This document shows, one piece after another, positions 63,881-64,000 of a stretch of 64,000 nt of DNA. Position 1 is the first letter of the stretch; each line of letters opens with the position of its first letter. The notes beneath the pieces are model-generated. The model worked only from the letters and a program-made list of their open reading frames with translations. It was not told where the DNA came from and did not search any database. The translations under genes and the position numbers were made by a program. The DNA comes from Triops longicaudatus (Eukaryota > Arthropoda > Branchiopoda > Notostraca > Triopsidae). Where the stretch lies: the NCBI GenBank assembly GCA_022885665.1, contig JAGQDJ010000034.1, positions 124,001-188,000 of the forward strand. The letters are read 5' to 3'.

Positions 63881-64000
63881 ATGTCAAGAAGTTTTTGGAT
63901 TCAGCGTATGCCACAGAATGATAATGCGAAACTTCAGCCACAAGGATTCAAAAGTAAACTTACAGATCTGTCAAGTTTGCCTCAACATGGTGGGTGCGTC
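63881..64000 (+). CDS. Possible first exon of an unidentified gene, cut by the window end
   Basis: An ATG at 63881 opens a frame of 40 codons that is still open at the last base. It begins MSRSFWIQRMPQNDNAKLQ and ends in LSSLPQHGG. The balanced composition looks more like protein than the flanking AT-rich DNA, and the position, divergent from FASTK, suits a gene start. I do not recognise the protein. Forty codons could stay open by chance, so this is tentative. Confidence 0.4.
   Translation, partial: MSRSFWIQRMPQNDNAKLQPQGFKSKLTDLSSLPQHGGCV

Overview
This is a eukaryotic, animal nuclear window. Protein-coding genes are split by GT-AG introns, mostly 50 bp to about 3 kb. Intergenic DNA is AT-rich, there are no bacterial operons, and the mobile elements are metazoan types. 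An arthropod is the best fit. The LIM-only protein resembles the insect Beadex/dLMO form, the cytochrome P450 relic is of the mitochondrial clan, and the other genes are general metazoan orthologues. I cannot name the species from sequence alone.

Layout. 1-7.2 kb has no gene I can support. 7.5-11.6 kb (+) is an NDR/Tricornered AGC kinase (7 coding exons, 461 aa). 13.1-14.9 kb (-) is integrin-linked kinase, ILK (8 coding exons, 448 aa), convergent with NDR. 15.2-17.2 kb is a decayed non-LTR retrotransposon (reverse transcriptase plus RNase H). 17.6-19.0 kb (+) is WBP4/FBP21, a spliceosomal WW protein whose start codon is split by a 52-bp intron. 19.4-23.1 kb (-) is an LMO1/3-type LIM-only gene. 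About 6 kb of non-coding DNA with dispersed repeats follows. 29.4-38.3 kb (+) is a CECR2 bromodomain gene with a 3.75-kb last exon coding for disordered sequence. 39.9-41.4 kb is a mitochondrial-clan cytochrome P450 pseudogene with nonsense and frameshift lesions. 42.2-42.9 kb is a complete non-autonomous hAT-like element with 8-bp target duplications. 45.6-57.0 kb (+) is MADD/Rab3-GEF (30 coding exons, 1747 aa). 57.1-63.1 kb (-) is a FASTK-family gene with a RAP domain (954 aa), convergent with MADD at 160 bp; its large intron holds a second hAT MITE. At 63.88 kb an open frame starts and runs off the window.

The exon models of NDR, ILK, WBP4, LMO, MADD and FASTK were built by hand from splice sites. 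In each, the summed exon length is a multiple of three and the phases match at every junction, so I consider them reliable. The genes do not form one pathway: they are conserved housekeeping and signalling genes that happen to be neighbours. I found no convincing new molecular system here. The most interesting items are the P450 pseudogene, the intact hAT-type elements, a dispersed repeat family with four copies, and splice peculiarities in WBP4 and MADD.
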